From positions 868,001 to 932,000 of the forward strand of contig NZ_JAILYM010000001.1 of NCBI RefSeq assembly GCF_020179425.1: a DNA stretch of 64,000 bases, read 5' to 3'. This DNA comes from Novosphingobium percolationis (lineage in GTDB: Bacteria; Pseudomonadota; Alphaproteobacteria; Sphingomonadales; Sphingomonadaceae). A model generated the notes under the pieces. It was given only the letters and a program-made list of their open reading frames with translations. It did not search any database and was not told the origin of the DNA. A program made the translations under genes and the position numbers. Of this stretch, positions 25,259 through 34,353 are shown in pieces (the first letter of the stretch is position 1; every line of letters begins with the position of its first letter).

Positions 25259-26964
25259 GCACACTCCGCTTTCGCACCGCGCTGATGCTCGTTGTGGCTG
25301 CGTTCCCGACAATCGCGCTGTCGCAGACCAGCCAGCAGGCTGCGCGCGAGGACGGCAAGGCATTCGGCGCAGGCAAAGCGGCCAGCGCACAGGCCGCGGC
25401 GACTTCCACGCCCGACGCCGCGCGCATTCCCAACTACACGGCCAACCCGGCGCAAGCGCACTGGTTCAGCGATCCCGATGCGATGGCGCGGCAGGCCGCG
25501 AGCGATGCGAGCAGCAACGCCGGCTACGCCGCCATGCGCAGTTCGATGGACCACCGCGCGACGTTCGGCAGGCAGGACCTCGATGCCGTAGTGGCACGCA
25601 GCAAGGCGGTGAGCAGCGACCCGCTCCAATATACGAGCGGCATGAGCGCCGGTGGCACGCAAGGGCGGTGCGTGCCGCTGCCACGGGCGTCAGGCGCGCC
25701 GGCGCGCTACATCGCCACCTGCAACACCGGCTATACCGCCGACGAGGTGGTCCGAAGCTGCACCGTCAGCCTTGCCGCCAGCGCGAGCGCGGTCCCCAGC
25801 TATCTCTACTACTGCACCGATGGCGAAGAGGATTGCACGGTCTTTACGGCCCCGCTGTGTCGGCAGTCCGGCTCACATGCGGGCCGATGCCTGCAGGGCT
25901 ATACCGATCAGAACGGCGTCGAGCACTGCACCGAGCCTGGAGACCCGGTCTACGAATTCACGTGCAGCGCGCCCATTGCCGGTCGCACGCCTGTGCGGGT
26001 CTCAAGCCAGAACCAGATCACGACCAGCCGCGACGACAGCGCCTGCGCGTCGCTCGCGAGCGATACCTCCTGCGCGCAAGACGCCGAGACCTGCACCGAC
26101 AGTTCACCCGAGACCCGCCTCGTGAACGGGGTTTCCGTCACCGCGCCCTGCTGGGCCTGGTCGCGCAGCTACACCTGCGCCGCCTACACCGCGGCCTCGG
26201 ACTGCACGACCCTGGAAACGACACCAGGCTGCCTCCATGTGCGGGATGACTGCCTGACCGACCAGCCCTGCCGGACCTGGGAACATGTCTACGACTGCCC
26301 GGTCCCCGACACCACGCAGGATCCCAACCAGTTCATCTGCGATGGCGATGTCTACTGCATTGATGGCTCCTGCCAGACGATCGACCGCCAGCCCAACACC
26401 GAGTTCAAGGATGCTGTGGTTGCGCTCAATGCGATGGACCAGGCGCGCCGCGAGTTCGATCCTGCCACGCTGTCGCTGTTCAAGGGCGAGCGCGACACCT
26501 GCGCCTCGAAAGTGTTCGGCATTCTCAATTGCTGCAAGGGCAAGGGTTTCCCCCTCATTCCCGGCATTCAGCTGCTCGTTATGCTTGGATGCAGTCGCGA
26601 GGAAATGCTGCTGCATCAGCGCGATGTGCAGGGACTTTGCCACTACGTCGGAACCTACTGCTCCTCCAGCTTCCTCGGCGTGTGCCTGACCAAGCGCAAG
26701 GCATACTGCTGCTTTGAATCGAAGCTGTCGCGCATCCTGCAGGAACAGGGCCGGGTCCAGCTGAACAAGCCCTGGGGATCGCCAAAGAAGGAGCAGTGCG
26801 ACGGTTTCACCGTCGATGAATTCGCGAAGCTCGACCTCTCGAAAATGGATTTCAGCGAGGTCTACGCCGAGTTCACCAGCGCCGCGCGACTGCCCGATGA
26901 GCTGCAGGCGGCGACCGAGATCCAGCAGAAAATCGAGGCCTACTATGCACAAACCTCGCACTGA
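25255..26964 (+). CDS. traN: F-type mating-pair stabilisation protein TraN
   Basis: A 569-aa, very Cys-rich outer-membrane protein with a signal peptide. The central part has dense Cys-x-Cys spacings (SYLYYCTDGEEDCTVF, CQTIDRQ), and the C-terminus holds the TraN block with KVFGILNCCKGKGF and CSSSFLGVCLTKRKAYCCF. TraN stabilises mating pairs by contacting a recipient outer-membrane protein, and its variable tip sets host preference. Start overlaps the trbC stop by 4 nt. Confidence 0.92.
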   Translation: MSTLRFRTALMLVVAAFPTIALSQTSQQAAREDGKAFGAGKAASAQAAATSTPDAARIPNYTANPAQAHWFSDPDAMARQAASDASSNAGYAAMRSSMDHRATFGRQDLDAVVARSKAVSSDPLQYTSGMSAGGTQGRCVPLPRASGAPARYIATCNTGYTADEVVRSCTVSLAASASAVPSYLYYCTDGEEDCTVFTAPLCRQSGSHAGRCLQGYTDQNGVEHCTEPGDPVYEFTCSAPIAGRTPVRVSSQNQITTSRDDSACASLASDTSCAQDAETCTDSSPETRLVNGVSVTAPCWAWSRSYTCAAYTAASDCTTLETTPGCLHVRDDCLTDQPCRTWEHVYDCPVPDTTQDPNQFICDGDVYCIDGSCQTIDRQPNTEFKDAVVALNAMDQARREFDPATLSLFKGERDTCASKVFGILNCCKGKGFPLIPGIQLLVMLGCSREEMLLHQRDVQGLCHYVGTYCSSSFLGVCLTKRKAYCCFESKLSRILQEQGRVQLNKPWGSPKKEQCDGFTVDEFAKLDLSKMDFSEVYAEFTSAARLPDELQAATEIQQKIEAYYAQTSH

Positions 26965-27814
26965 GCCGGTGGGTGCCTCCCCGCGCCCGCACCGCATTCT
27001 CCTCACGGCCTTTGCCGCCATACTTGCGACGCCGGCACTGGCGGAGCCAACACGGGACAGCCTGCCCTCTGAGAACATCAACGTTCCCGCGACGGCAACC
27101 GCAACGCAGGACCCGTTCTACTGCGGTGAGCGGCACCTGGGATACTGGTTCTACTGCTCGCGCCCTAAGCCGGTGAAGCCCTCGCAGTCAGCGCCTCCTG
27201 AAACCGCCAGCGCCACCGAACGGCTCGATGCCGTCACGGCCGAACTGCGCGAATTGAAGGCGCGCGCGATCCTCGAGCCGACCCCGGCCAACGTCACGGC
27301 CTATATCCGCTTCCAGCGCGAGCAACTCGACCGTGCCTCGCTGTTCAGCGATGTCTGGCAGCGCGCGATCTGGCAGGATCCTGGCCTCGACTATACCCTG
27401 CAACGCCCGGTCTCGACGCTCGGCAAGCGCGAATGGGAGGATGACCGCAAAGCCGCGCGAGACAACGCGATGGCGCACCTCTCGCAGCGTTACGGGCTGT
27501 TCTACTTCTTCGCGCAGAGCTGCGGTGCCTGCGAGATCATGTCGCCGATCATCCGCTCGGTCGCCTCGACCTGGTCGATCACCGTGCGCGCGATCTCGAC
27601 CGATGGCGGTCCCTCGCGCCAGTTCCCCGACTACACCGTCGAAACCAACCAGCGCATCCGTATGGGGCTCGAGCCCAAGGTAACCCCGGCGGTCGTGCTC
27701 TGGGATGCCGCGAGAAACCGCGCGATCCCGATCGGCTACGGCGTGATGTCGGCCGACGAACTCCAGGACCGCATCTATCTCCTGACCACCAAGGACGCCG
27801 GCCATGACTACTAG
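26945..27814 (+). CDS. traF: F-type conjugation protein TraF
   Basis: A 289-aa periplasmic thioredoxin-like protein: signal peptide (LLTAFAAILATPALA), a DPFYCGERHLGYWFYC segment, then the thioredoxin part with YGLFYFFAQSCGACEIMSPII, where the CGAC pair (C193-C196) is the redox site. F TraF lacks this CxxC, while many sphingomonad and IncH-type TraF homologues keep it. It acts in pilus assembly with TraH. It overlaps traN by 20 nt. Confidence 0.9.
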   Translation: MHKPRTEPVGASPRPHRILLTAFAAILATPALAEPTRDSLPSENINVPATATATQDPFYCGERHLGYWFYCSRPKPVKPSQSAPPETASATERLDAVTAELRELKARAILEPTPANVTAYIRFQREQLDRASLFSDVWQRAIWQDPGLDYTLQRPVSTLGKREWEDDRKAARDNAMAHLSQRYGLFYFFAQSCGACEIMSPIIRSVASTWSITVRAISTDGGPSRQFPDYTVETNQRIRMGLEPKVTPAVVLWDAARNRAIPIGYGVMSADELQDRIYLLTTKDAGHDY

Positions 27815-29237
27815 CCTCACCCGCACGATTGCCGCGCTGCTGGTCCTCGCTTTGCCGGGTAACGCCATGGCCAATGTCGGCAGTTCGATGGATGCATTCC
27901 TGGGCGACATGGGCGGCGCGGCCAATGTGACCGGCCCTTCTGCCTTTCAGGGCCAGTCAGCCGGCTACTACAGCCTCGGCAATGTCTGGACGCGGTTTCC
28001 GCAGAAGACGACCCAGATCGCCAACCTGCAACTGCCGCGCGCTCGTGCGGGTTGCGGCGGCATCGATATCTTCGCGGGCTCCTTCAGCTTCATCAACGCC
28101 AGCGAGATCGTCGCGATGCTGAAAGCGGTCGCCAACAACGCGGTCGGCTTTGCCTTCAGCCTCGCCATCGACACGGTCTGCCCCGAATGCTCGAAGGTCA
28201 TGCAGGAGTTCGCGCAGAAGGCGCAGCTCATGAACAATCTCAACATCAACTCGTGCGAGATGGCGCAAGGGCTCGTCGGCGGGATCTGGCCGAAGGGAGA
28301 CCTTGCCGACAAGGCGATCTGCGAGGCGATCGGCAATTCCGAAGGGATCTTCACCGACTATGCCGCCGCCAAGCATGGGTGCGGGACACAAGGCCAGCGC
28401 GCCAGCACCACGGCTGCCGGCGGCGACAAGTACGCCGACGTCAATCCGGGCGTTGCGCGCAACTATACCTGGACGATCCTCAAGAAGTCCGCGTTCTTCT
28501 CGCCAAACGGCACCTTCGACCAGGAACTGGCCGAGTACGCGATGACGCTGATCGGCACGGTGATCTACATCCCGCCCAAGGACAACGAGGCGGGCAAGTT
28601 CGTGCCCTTTGCAGGCGACGCTTCCTCGAGCCTCGTCACTGCGCTGCTCGACGGCACCAGCGGCAATTCTGTCCGCGTGTTCTCCTGCGACGAGCCCGAC
28701 CAGTGTCTCAATCCGACGTTCAGGTCGCTCGATGTCCCCACCTCCAAGGCCCTGCGCCCACGGGTTTCAGGACTGATCGACGGCATGGTCCAGGCGATCC
28801 GCGACGACACGCCGATCACCGACGCGCAGAAGGAGCTGCTCCAGGTCGCTTCGGTCCCGCTCTACAAGATCCTCACCGTGCAGGCCGCCTATGGCCGGGG
28901 CATGCCGACCGACGACCGCGAAACCCTGGCGGAGATTGCCAGTGTGGACCTGCTCTTCGCCGTGCTCGACCGCATCGTCGGCGAGGCCGGGCGGTCGATG
29001 TCGAGCTTCATCGGCGCTGACGAGGCCAAGATCGCAATGTGGCAGGGACAGGTGAACACGGTGCGCCAGGCGCTCGCCGACCGGCAGGCCGACACGCATA
29101 TCAAGGTCGGCGCAATCATGCAGATCATCGAGAAGACCGCGTTCATCGAAAACGTGCTCGCCGCGCGGATGTCCCCGGGCATGGCCGCCGCGCTCGACTG
29201 GTCGCGCGGCGTCGAGACGCGCGCCCTCACCCACTGA
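27804..29237 (+). CDS. traH: F-type conjugation protein TraH
   Basis: A 477-aa periplasmic protein with a signal peptide and the TraH family start (SMDAFLGDMGG, YSLGNVWTRFP, RAGCGGIDIFAGSFSFIN) plus CPECSKVMQEF. It forms part of the periplasmic pilus assembly complex with TraF, TraU and TraW. It overlaps traF by 11 nt. A C-terminal helical region ends near the start of the short gap before traG. Confidence 0.93.
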   Translation: MTTSLTRTIAALLVLALPGNAMANVGSSMDAFLGDMGGAANVTGPSAFQGQSAGYYSLGNVWTRFPQKTTQIANLQLPRARAGCGGIDIFAGSFSFINASEIVAMLKAVANNAVGFAFSLAIDTVCPECSKVMQEFAQKAQLMNNLNINSCEMAQGLVGGIWPKGDLADKAICEAIGNSEGIFTDYAAAKHGCGTQGQRASTTAAGGDKYADVNPGVARNYTWTILKKSAFFSPNGTFDQELAEYAMTLIGTVIYIPPKDNEAGKFVPFAGDASSSLVTALLDGTSGNSVRVFSCDEPDQCLNPTFRSLDVPTSKALRPRVSGLIDGMVQAIRDDTPITDAQKELLQVASVPLYKILTVQAAYGRGMPTDDRETLAEIASVDLLFAVLDRIVGEAGRSMSSFIGADEAKIAMWQGQVNTVRQALADRQADTHIKVGAIMQIIEKTAFIENVLAARMSPGMAAALDWSRGVETRALTH

Positions 29238-29290
29238 CGCAAGGCCCGCAAGCGCCGCGCGCATAGGGATCAGCCCCCAAGGATCAGCTC

Positions 29291-31990
29291 ATGGTCGAAG
29301 TCTTCACGGTCGGTGGCGGCGAGTACCTCGTCTCGGTGTTCCAGGCGGTCGCCGCCTGGACCGGGAACGGAGGTTACAAGAGCCTGCTTCAGGTGATCAT
29401 GGTCATGGGGCTCGGCCTCTCGGCACTGACGCTGGCATTCAACCAGGACTGGCGTGCGTGGATCAACTGGTTCCTTGGCGCGACCCTGATCTATTCCTGT
29501 CTGATGGTACCGCGGCTCGATGTCCATGTCACTGACCGGATCAACCCGGGCCTCGCCCCGGCGGAGGTCGCCAACGTCCCGATCGGCCTCGCGCTCGTGG
29601 CCAGCTTCACCAGCCAGATCGGCGACTACCTGACCGGTTCGGCCGAAGTGGTCTTCGGCCTGCCCGCCAATCTCAACTACTCGAAGAACGGGATGATCTA
29701 TGGCGCGCGTCTCTACGACGCGACACAGGGCCTTCGCATTTCCGATCCCGAGTTCGCCGCCAACCTCGACGAACATTTCCGGCAATGCGTGTTCTACGAT
29801 GTGCTGCTTGGCCGCAAATCCATGCAGCAGCTGGCGCAAGCGGACGACATCTGGGCGGCGATCGGCCCCGGGAGCCAGGCCCGCGCACAACGCTTTCTCA
29901 CCCGCGATGCCACGACAGGCATGGTCACCTCTTCGATCGTGACCTGCAGGCAAGCCTACACGGCGCTCAATGGCCAGTGGGCGCAGCTGATCGACACGAT
30001 GGGCACCATGTTCGGTCGCCAGCTGTACCCCAACCGCACGGCGGCGCTGGCCAAGGCCAAGCTCATGGCCGACCTCCCCGTCGCCTACCAGTATCTGAGT
30101 GGCGTTGGCGCAAATGCCGCAGCCATCTTTCGCCAGACGCTGACGATCAATGCCATGGGCCAGGCCATGCATGGCGCGACCGCCAGCAGCGGGGCGAGCA
30201 GCGTCGATGTCTATGCCCAGACCCGCGCTGACATCCAGACCGAGCGCACGTACAGCTCGATCGCGGGCAATGCGATGAAGTGGGTGCCGCTGCTCAACAT
30301 CGTGCTGACGGTGCTGTTCTACGCGCTGTTCCCGGTGCTGTTTCCGCTGTTCTTGCTGCCGGGCACCGGCCCCGCCGCGCTCCGGGGCTACCTCGCAGGG
30401 TTCTTCTACCTCGCCGCATGGGGGCCGCTCTTTGTCATCCTGCACATGATGCTGATGGCCAAGGGCTCCGCCGACATGACAGCAGTGGCCGGCGGCACCG
30501 GCCTGACGCTCGCGACCTTCACCGGCATGGCCGACGTCGACAAGGACATTGGCCTGCTCGCCGGATACCTGATCGCCTCGGTGCCGTTCCTCGCCGGCGG
30601 CGTCGCGCGCGGAGCTATGGCGATTTCCAGCCATGCAACGTCCTATCTCAATCCCAGCCAGAATGCCGCGGAAGAGGCCGGGCGTGAAGCCAGCACCGGC
30701 AACGTCTCGCTTGGCAACACCAGTCTCGAGAACTCGAGCGTGATGACGCGCCAGTTCGCGCAAGGGACCGTCGCGCCATCTTTTGCCTACGGCGCGCCAC
30801 AGACACGTACTATCAGCGACAGCGGCTCGGTCACGACGAGCTTCCCCGATGCTGCCTACGACCAGCTGCCGAATTCGAGCTATCCGTTCTCGCCGACGCT
30901 TGGAAAGGAATTCACGACCCGGCTATCGACGATGGCCTCCGAAGCACGCGCCAACAGCGAAACTTACGCCAACATCGCCCAGCAATCGACCGCGAGCGCC
31001 GTGACCCGCTTTCGCGAACTGCGCAGCCAGCTCTCGCACGGCAGCGGCCTCGAGACCACGACCGGCCAGTCGAATTCCGACAGTATCCAGTCCGCCTTCA
31101 ACGAGGTCGACCAAGCCTCCTCGACGCTGCAACGCTCATTCGGCCTGTCCCGCCGGGCCGCAGACGACATCACCACGTCGTGGTTCCTGAATGGCGAAGC
31201 CTCCGTCGGGCTAGGCGGGCGCTTTGGGCCAGCCCAGATCGGAGGCGGCGCAAAGGGTGGGCGCAACGAGGCATGGACTGACAGCGACATCGGCATCGCA
31301 TCGGAAGACCGGTCACGCATTGCCGGGACGCTCAAGCAGATGTCCGATAGCCGCAACTGGACCACCACGCGCGACGGGTTCGTGCGCACGGTCAGCACGT
31401 CGACGAACTCGTCGATCTCCAGCAGCGCTAATGGGCTGAACTCCTCGTTGACCGAGGCACAGAGCTATGTCCGCGAAGCACGGCGGGCCGAGGAGATTGC
31501 ACATCGTCTCGAGAACCAGGCCAGTTTCTACTCGGGCAACAGCGCCGCCGGGAGCCTCAACATCAGTCAGGCCTATCGCGAGTGGGGCCTAGCCGAGATC
31601 GAACACAATAGTGACTTCTACGGCAGCGCCCGGTTCGATGACCTCTCTTTCCAGCTCAGCCCGCAGGGCCAGGAGCTCCAGCATAAGTTCATCGAGAGAT
31701 ATGGCGAAAAGCTGCGCACAGACATCGCCGGTAAGCTGGTGGTGCCAGACGGCAGGCCAGTTGAGCATCCGAACGCCGCCTCAGGACGTCGGACGCATTT
31801 GCCAGGAGCACCAACTAGCGCCCCCCCTCCATCGGCAGGGCCCAACCCGCAGGCCATCCATGCTGAGGTCGAGCAAGCGCAATCCGATGGTCACAAGCGC
31901 ATAGAAGCCGCGCGTGGCGAAGTCGATGCGGTGACCAAGGCAGCAAAGGGCGCAAGCGCCCGCGCTGCAGACGAAGTGAAAAAGTGGTAG
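29291..31990 (+). CDS. traG: F-type conjugation protein TraG
   Basis: An 899-aa membrane protein. The N-terminal half is the TraG_N domain with several transmembrane segments (YKSLLQVIMVMGLGLSALTLAF, VLTVLFYALFPVLFPLFLLPG, FLYLAAWGPLFVILHMMLM) and functions in pilus assembly and mating-pair stabilisation. The C-terminal half is Ser/Thr/Gln-rich and periplasmic; in F this part is linked to entry exclusion. ATG 29291 has AAGGA 8 nt upstream. This is the last gene of the operon, after a 53-bp gap. Confidence 0.93.
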   Translation: MVEVFTVGGGEYLVSVFQAVAAWTGNGGYKSLLQVIMVMGLGLSALTLAFNQDWRAWINWFLGATLIYSCLMVPRLDVHVTDRINPGLAPAEVANVPIGLALVASFTSQIGDYLTGSAEVVFGLPANLNYSKNGMIYGARLYDATQGLRISDPEFAANLDEHFRQCVFYDVLLGRKSMQQLAQADDIWAAIGPGSQARAQRFLTRDATTGMVTSSIVTCRQAYTALNGQWAQLIDTMGTMFGRQLYPNRTAALAKAKLMADLPVAYQYLSGVGANAAAIFRQTLTINAMGQAMHGATASSGASSVDVYAQTRADIQTERTYSSIAGNAMKWVPLLNIVLTVLFYALFPVLFPLFLLPGTGPAALRGYLAGFFYLAAWGPLFVILHMMLMAKGSADMTAVAGGTGLTLATFTGMADVDKDIGLLAGYLIASVPFLAGGVARGAMAISSHATSYLNPSQNAAEEAGREASTGNVSLGNTSLENSSVMTRQFAQGTVAPSFAYGAPQTRTISDSGSVTTSFPDAAYDQLPNSSYPFSPTLGKEFTTRLSTMASEARANSETYANIAQQSTASAVTRFRELRSQLSHGSGLETTTGQSNSDSIQSAFNEVDQASSTLQRSFGLSRRAADDITTSWFLNGEASVGLGGRFGPAQIGGGAKGGRNEAWTDSDIGIASEDRSRIAGTLKQMSDSRNWTTTRDGFVRTVSTSTNSSISSSANGLNSSLTEAQSYVREARRAEEIAHRLENQASFYSGNSAAGSLNISQAYREWGLAEIEHNSDFYGSARFDDLSFQLSPQGQELQHKFIERYGEKLRTDIAGKLVVPDGRPVEHPNAASGRRTHLPGAPTSAPPPSAGPNPQAIHAEVEQAQSDGHKRIEAARGEVDAVTKAAKGASARAADEVKKW

Positions 31991-31997
31991 TCAGTGA

Positions 31998-32225
31998 TCA
32001 GACGAGCAAGTCGTTGACGATCACAAATCCGACGTATGCCAGCAAAATCAAGCATACAGCGATAATCACGAGCCGATTGATCGGATCCGCCCAAGCCTTC
32101 TTCCAACGATAAGCCGTCAGCCGATCCTCGGCGAGTGCGCGGTCGAGTTCTGCCAGACCTTCCCAACGTGGAGAAAGTGGCCTTGCATCGTGTTTGATCT
32201 CGAAATCGGACATGAGTGCGTTCAT
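31998..32225 (-). CDS. Small single-pass membrane protein, antisense after traG
   Basis: A 75-aa protein with a charged N-terminal half (HDARPLSPRWEGLAELDRAL) and a C-terminal hydrophobic helix (LVIIAVCLILLAYVGFVIV). ATG 32225 has AAGGAG 8 nt upstream, so it is probably translated. It converges on traG with only 7 bp between the stops. No family is recognised. Size, topology and position after traG would suit an entry-exclusion or other surface role, but this is only a guess. Confidence 0.65.
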   Translation of the reverse strand: MNALMSDFEIKHDARPLSPRWEGLAELDRALAEDRLTAYRWKKAWADPINRLVIIAVCLILLAYVGFVIVNDLLV

Positions 32226-32448
32226 CTCATCAACTCCTTGTGATCATAGCGGAAAACGGAAGGCAATGGGAGCAATTTCAGCAGTTCAGGCAAACATGGC
32301 CCACCCCAATGGGCACGCCCCCTCCCCTCCCGTTCTGCACTGGAACGGCCCACGACCGCAGGCGATGTGGATAGCGCGGGGCCAGTGCTGGACGCACTGC
32401 AAGGCCAAAGCTAGCCAAGGCATCCCAATTCCATGAGGGATCAATGCC

Positions 32449-32724
32449 ATGAACACTACCGAACTCGCTGATGCCGTTGCGGCTGAGCACGGCCTGAGCA
32501 AAGCCGACGCCAAGAAGATCGTCGAAACCGTTTTTGGCGCGATTGCCGATGCCGCCGCCAAGGGTGACGAAGTTTCGCTGAACGGTTTCGGCAAGTTCAG
32601 GGTCAAGGACACGCCGGCGCGTGAAGGCCGCAATCCCGCAACCGGCGCCGCCATGCAGATCGCCGCTTCGCGCAAGCTGGCGTTCGCCCCTGCCAAGGCG
32701 ATCAAGGACAAGCTCAACGGCTGA
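32449..32724 (+). CDS. HU-type DNA-binding protein
   Basis: A 91-aa protein of the HU/IHF family: N-terminal helices (LADAVAAEHGLSKADAKKIVETVF), the GDEVSLNGFGKFRV turn, and the DNA-binding arm with ARNPATG-like residues (REGRNPATGA) and a final KDKLNG helix. It binds and bends DNA without strong sequence preference. Its place inside the element suggests help with transfer initiation, integration or silencing of element genes. A terminator hairpin follows. Confidence 0.93.
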   Translation: MNTTELADAVAAEHGLSKADAKKIVETVFGAIADAAAKGDEVSLNGFGKFRVKDTPAREGRNPATGAAMQIAASRKLAFAPAKAIKDKLNG

Positions 32725-32732
32725 TCCAGTTC

Positions 32733-32759
32733 GCGGCGTCCGGACCAGCCGGACGCCGC
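32733..32759 (+). terminator. Intrinsic terminator after the HU gene
   Basis: A perfect 11-bp stem (GCGGCGTCCGG / CCGGACGCCGC) with a 5-nt loop starts 9 bp after the HU stop. The tail is CACCCCGTTT, a weak T-run. Confidence 0.7.
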
Positions 32760-32844
32760 CACCCCGTTTACACGCCCTGCTCACGACCATCTCGCTGGAC
32801 CGCTTAACGCCATCATACGGCTTGCGTTCGCATTACGTTCCACT

Positions 32845-32877
32845 TAGGAAACGCAAAGGTGATCTAGGGATTTCCTA
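32845..32877. promoter_or_regulatory. Inverted TAGGAAA motifs at the S24 repressor start
   Basis: TAGGAAA (32845-32851) and its inverse TTTCCTA (32871-32877) flank a 19-bp spacer directly upstream of the S24 gene; CTAGGGA lies between them. The same TAGGA core forms the 11-bp repeats at 13531-13574. This could be an autoregulatory operator. No binding can be shown from sequence. Confidence 0.4.
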
Positions 32878-33542
32878 TGCGCTGGGGTGCGGACGAAATG
32901 GACGAAGTGCGCAGGAAACTGGAAGAGCTCATTCAGGATCGGGGCTGCAACTATGCCTCCGTTTCGCGCCTGCTCGGGCGCAACGCCGCCTATATCCAGC
33001 AGTTCATCCGCAGGGGAACCCCTCGCCGCCTCGAGAAAAGCGATGTGGAAGTGCTGGCACGCTTCTTCGGCGTAGAGCCGATCGTTTTAGGCGGGCAGCC
33101 GACTCCGGCAGAACAGAGCGATGATCTGGTGCAAGTGCCGGTGCTCGACGTGACGGCATCAGCAGGCCACGGTGCGATCACGGGCGCGGAGCAACAGACC
33201 ACTCGGATTGGGTTCGATGAGAACTGGCTTCGGGGCGTCACCTCGAGCCGATCGGCAAACCTGTCGATCATCCGGGTTCACGGAGACTCCATGGAACCCA
33301 TGCTGCTCCATGGCGACGAGGTCATGGTCGACCTTGCTGACGGCCCTGCCCGCCTCCGCGATGGCATCTACGTGCTTCGCATGGACGATGCCCTGAGCGT
33401 CAAGCGGATCGCACTCGAACCGCAGGGGCGAAAGATCTCCGTGGTCAGCGACAATCAGGCGTACCCCAGTTGGCATGGGCTCGACCGACGTGTCGTCAAT
33501 TTCGTTGGCCGTGTTGTCTGGTTTGGACGAAAGGTCCAGTAG
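32877..33542 (+). CDS. S24/LexA-like transcriptional repressor
   Basis: A 221-aa protein. Residues ~8-60 form a helix-turn-helix (YASVSRLLGRNAAYIQQFIRRGTPRR). The C-terminal half is an S24 self-cleavage domain: the catalytic Ser in VHGDSMEPML (S138) and the Lys in LSVKRIAL (K176). Such proteins are cleaved when RecA is activated, freeing repressed genes. This makes it a candidate SOS-linked switch for the element. The start is ATG 32877; ATG 32898 (MDEVRRKL) is an equally likely start judged by related proteins. The following 240 bp up to the next gene hold nothing I can recognise. Confidence 0.87.
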   Translation: MRWGADEMDEVRRKLEELIQDRGCNYASVSRLLGRNAAYIQQFIRRGTPRRLEKSDVEVLARFFGVEPIVLGGQPTPAEQSDDLVQVPVLDVTASAGHGAITGAEQQTTRIGFDENWLRGVTSSRSANLSIIRVHGDSMEPMLLHGDEVMVDLADGPARLRDGIYVLRMDDALSVKRIALEPQGRKISVVSDNQAYPSWHGLDRRVVNFVGRVVWFGRKVQ

Positions 33543-33780
33543 TGTCAGCTAGTGGGGACGATCCGGAACGGCAGCTGCGCGGACACGAAAACGGGATAGC
33601 CGACATTCGATTGCCTCGGTGCCGGCTTCCGAGACCGATCCTTCTTTGCCGTTCAGCGCCGATTTCCGGCTTCTGAGGTGCGGACAGGCAGCCTTCCGGC
33701 AGGTATCAACCACAACAAGCTACATTGAACCAGTCCGTCGATGCGGGACGCCAAGCAGCCCAATGAAAGTACAAGGTCTC

Positions 33781-34353
33781 CTATCGATTATGCCTCACGA
33801 TCTGCTCTATCCTAAGGCCCGACTGTACCCACAGGCCGAGATCTAACGCCAACTTGAAAAATTCGTCGCCCGAGTCGGACGGATTGAGGCAGTACTGACG
33901 AACAAGATTCCGGGCGAACCTCCCATGGTCGAGCGCGTCGTCGAGCGAGACCCATCGGGGATCCCCCACCTCGGCCTCGAAGGCGGCCATCACTGCGAGC
34001 GGAAGACGCGCTCCAAACAGTAAGTAGTGGAGCATTGGCAGAAAACCGAATTGCACGAACGCTTCCTCGCCTACCGTTCCGTTCCTGGCAAATAGCTGCT
34101 CACGCGAGCCTTTCAGACGGCCCGTCCGAAACTCTGGATCGGTCCAATAGCTCACACGCTGTGCGGGAATGGCATTCCGTTCCCTGAGCGACGACAGCAG
34201 GTGGGGTATCGGCTCCAAGTTTCCTTCATAAGCGACACGCGCCTCCCGAGTGGTTGGGTCGTGCCGATGGAAATCGATCCGCGCGACGAAGGCCTCCTCA
34301 GCCTCGGTGAACGAGATCGCATACCGATTACGAGCCGGCATTCCTAAACTCAC
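33781..34353 (-). CDS. Hypothetical third protein of the Mre11/Rad50-like operon
   Basis: A 190-aa protein starting at GTG 34353, which overlaps the Rad50-like stop by 4 nt (GTGA); ATG 34341 is another option. The body is soluble and mixed helix/strand with aromatic-rich turns (ERNAIPAQRVSYWTDPEF, FLPMLHYLLFGARLPLA, DPRWVSLDDALDHGRF). No domain is recognised. The overlap shows co-translation with the ATPase, so it is likely part of the same complex or a regulator or effector of it. It is the last gene of the operon. Confidence 0.68.
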   Translation of the reverse strand: MSLGMPARNRYAISFTEAEEAFVARIDFHRHDPTTREARVAYEGNLEPIPHLLSSLRERNAIPAQRVSYWTDPEFRTGRLKGSREQLFARNGTVGEEAFVQFGFLPMLHYLLFGARLPLAVMAAFEAEVGDPRWVSLDDALDHGRFARNLVRQYCLNPSDSGDEFFKLALDLGLWVQSGLRIEQIVRHNR

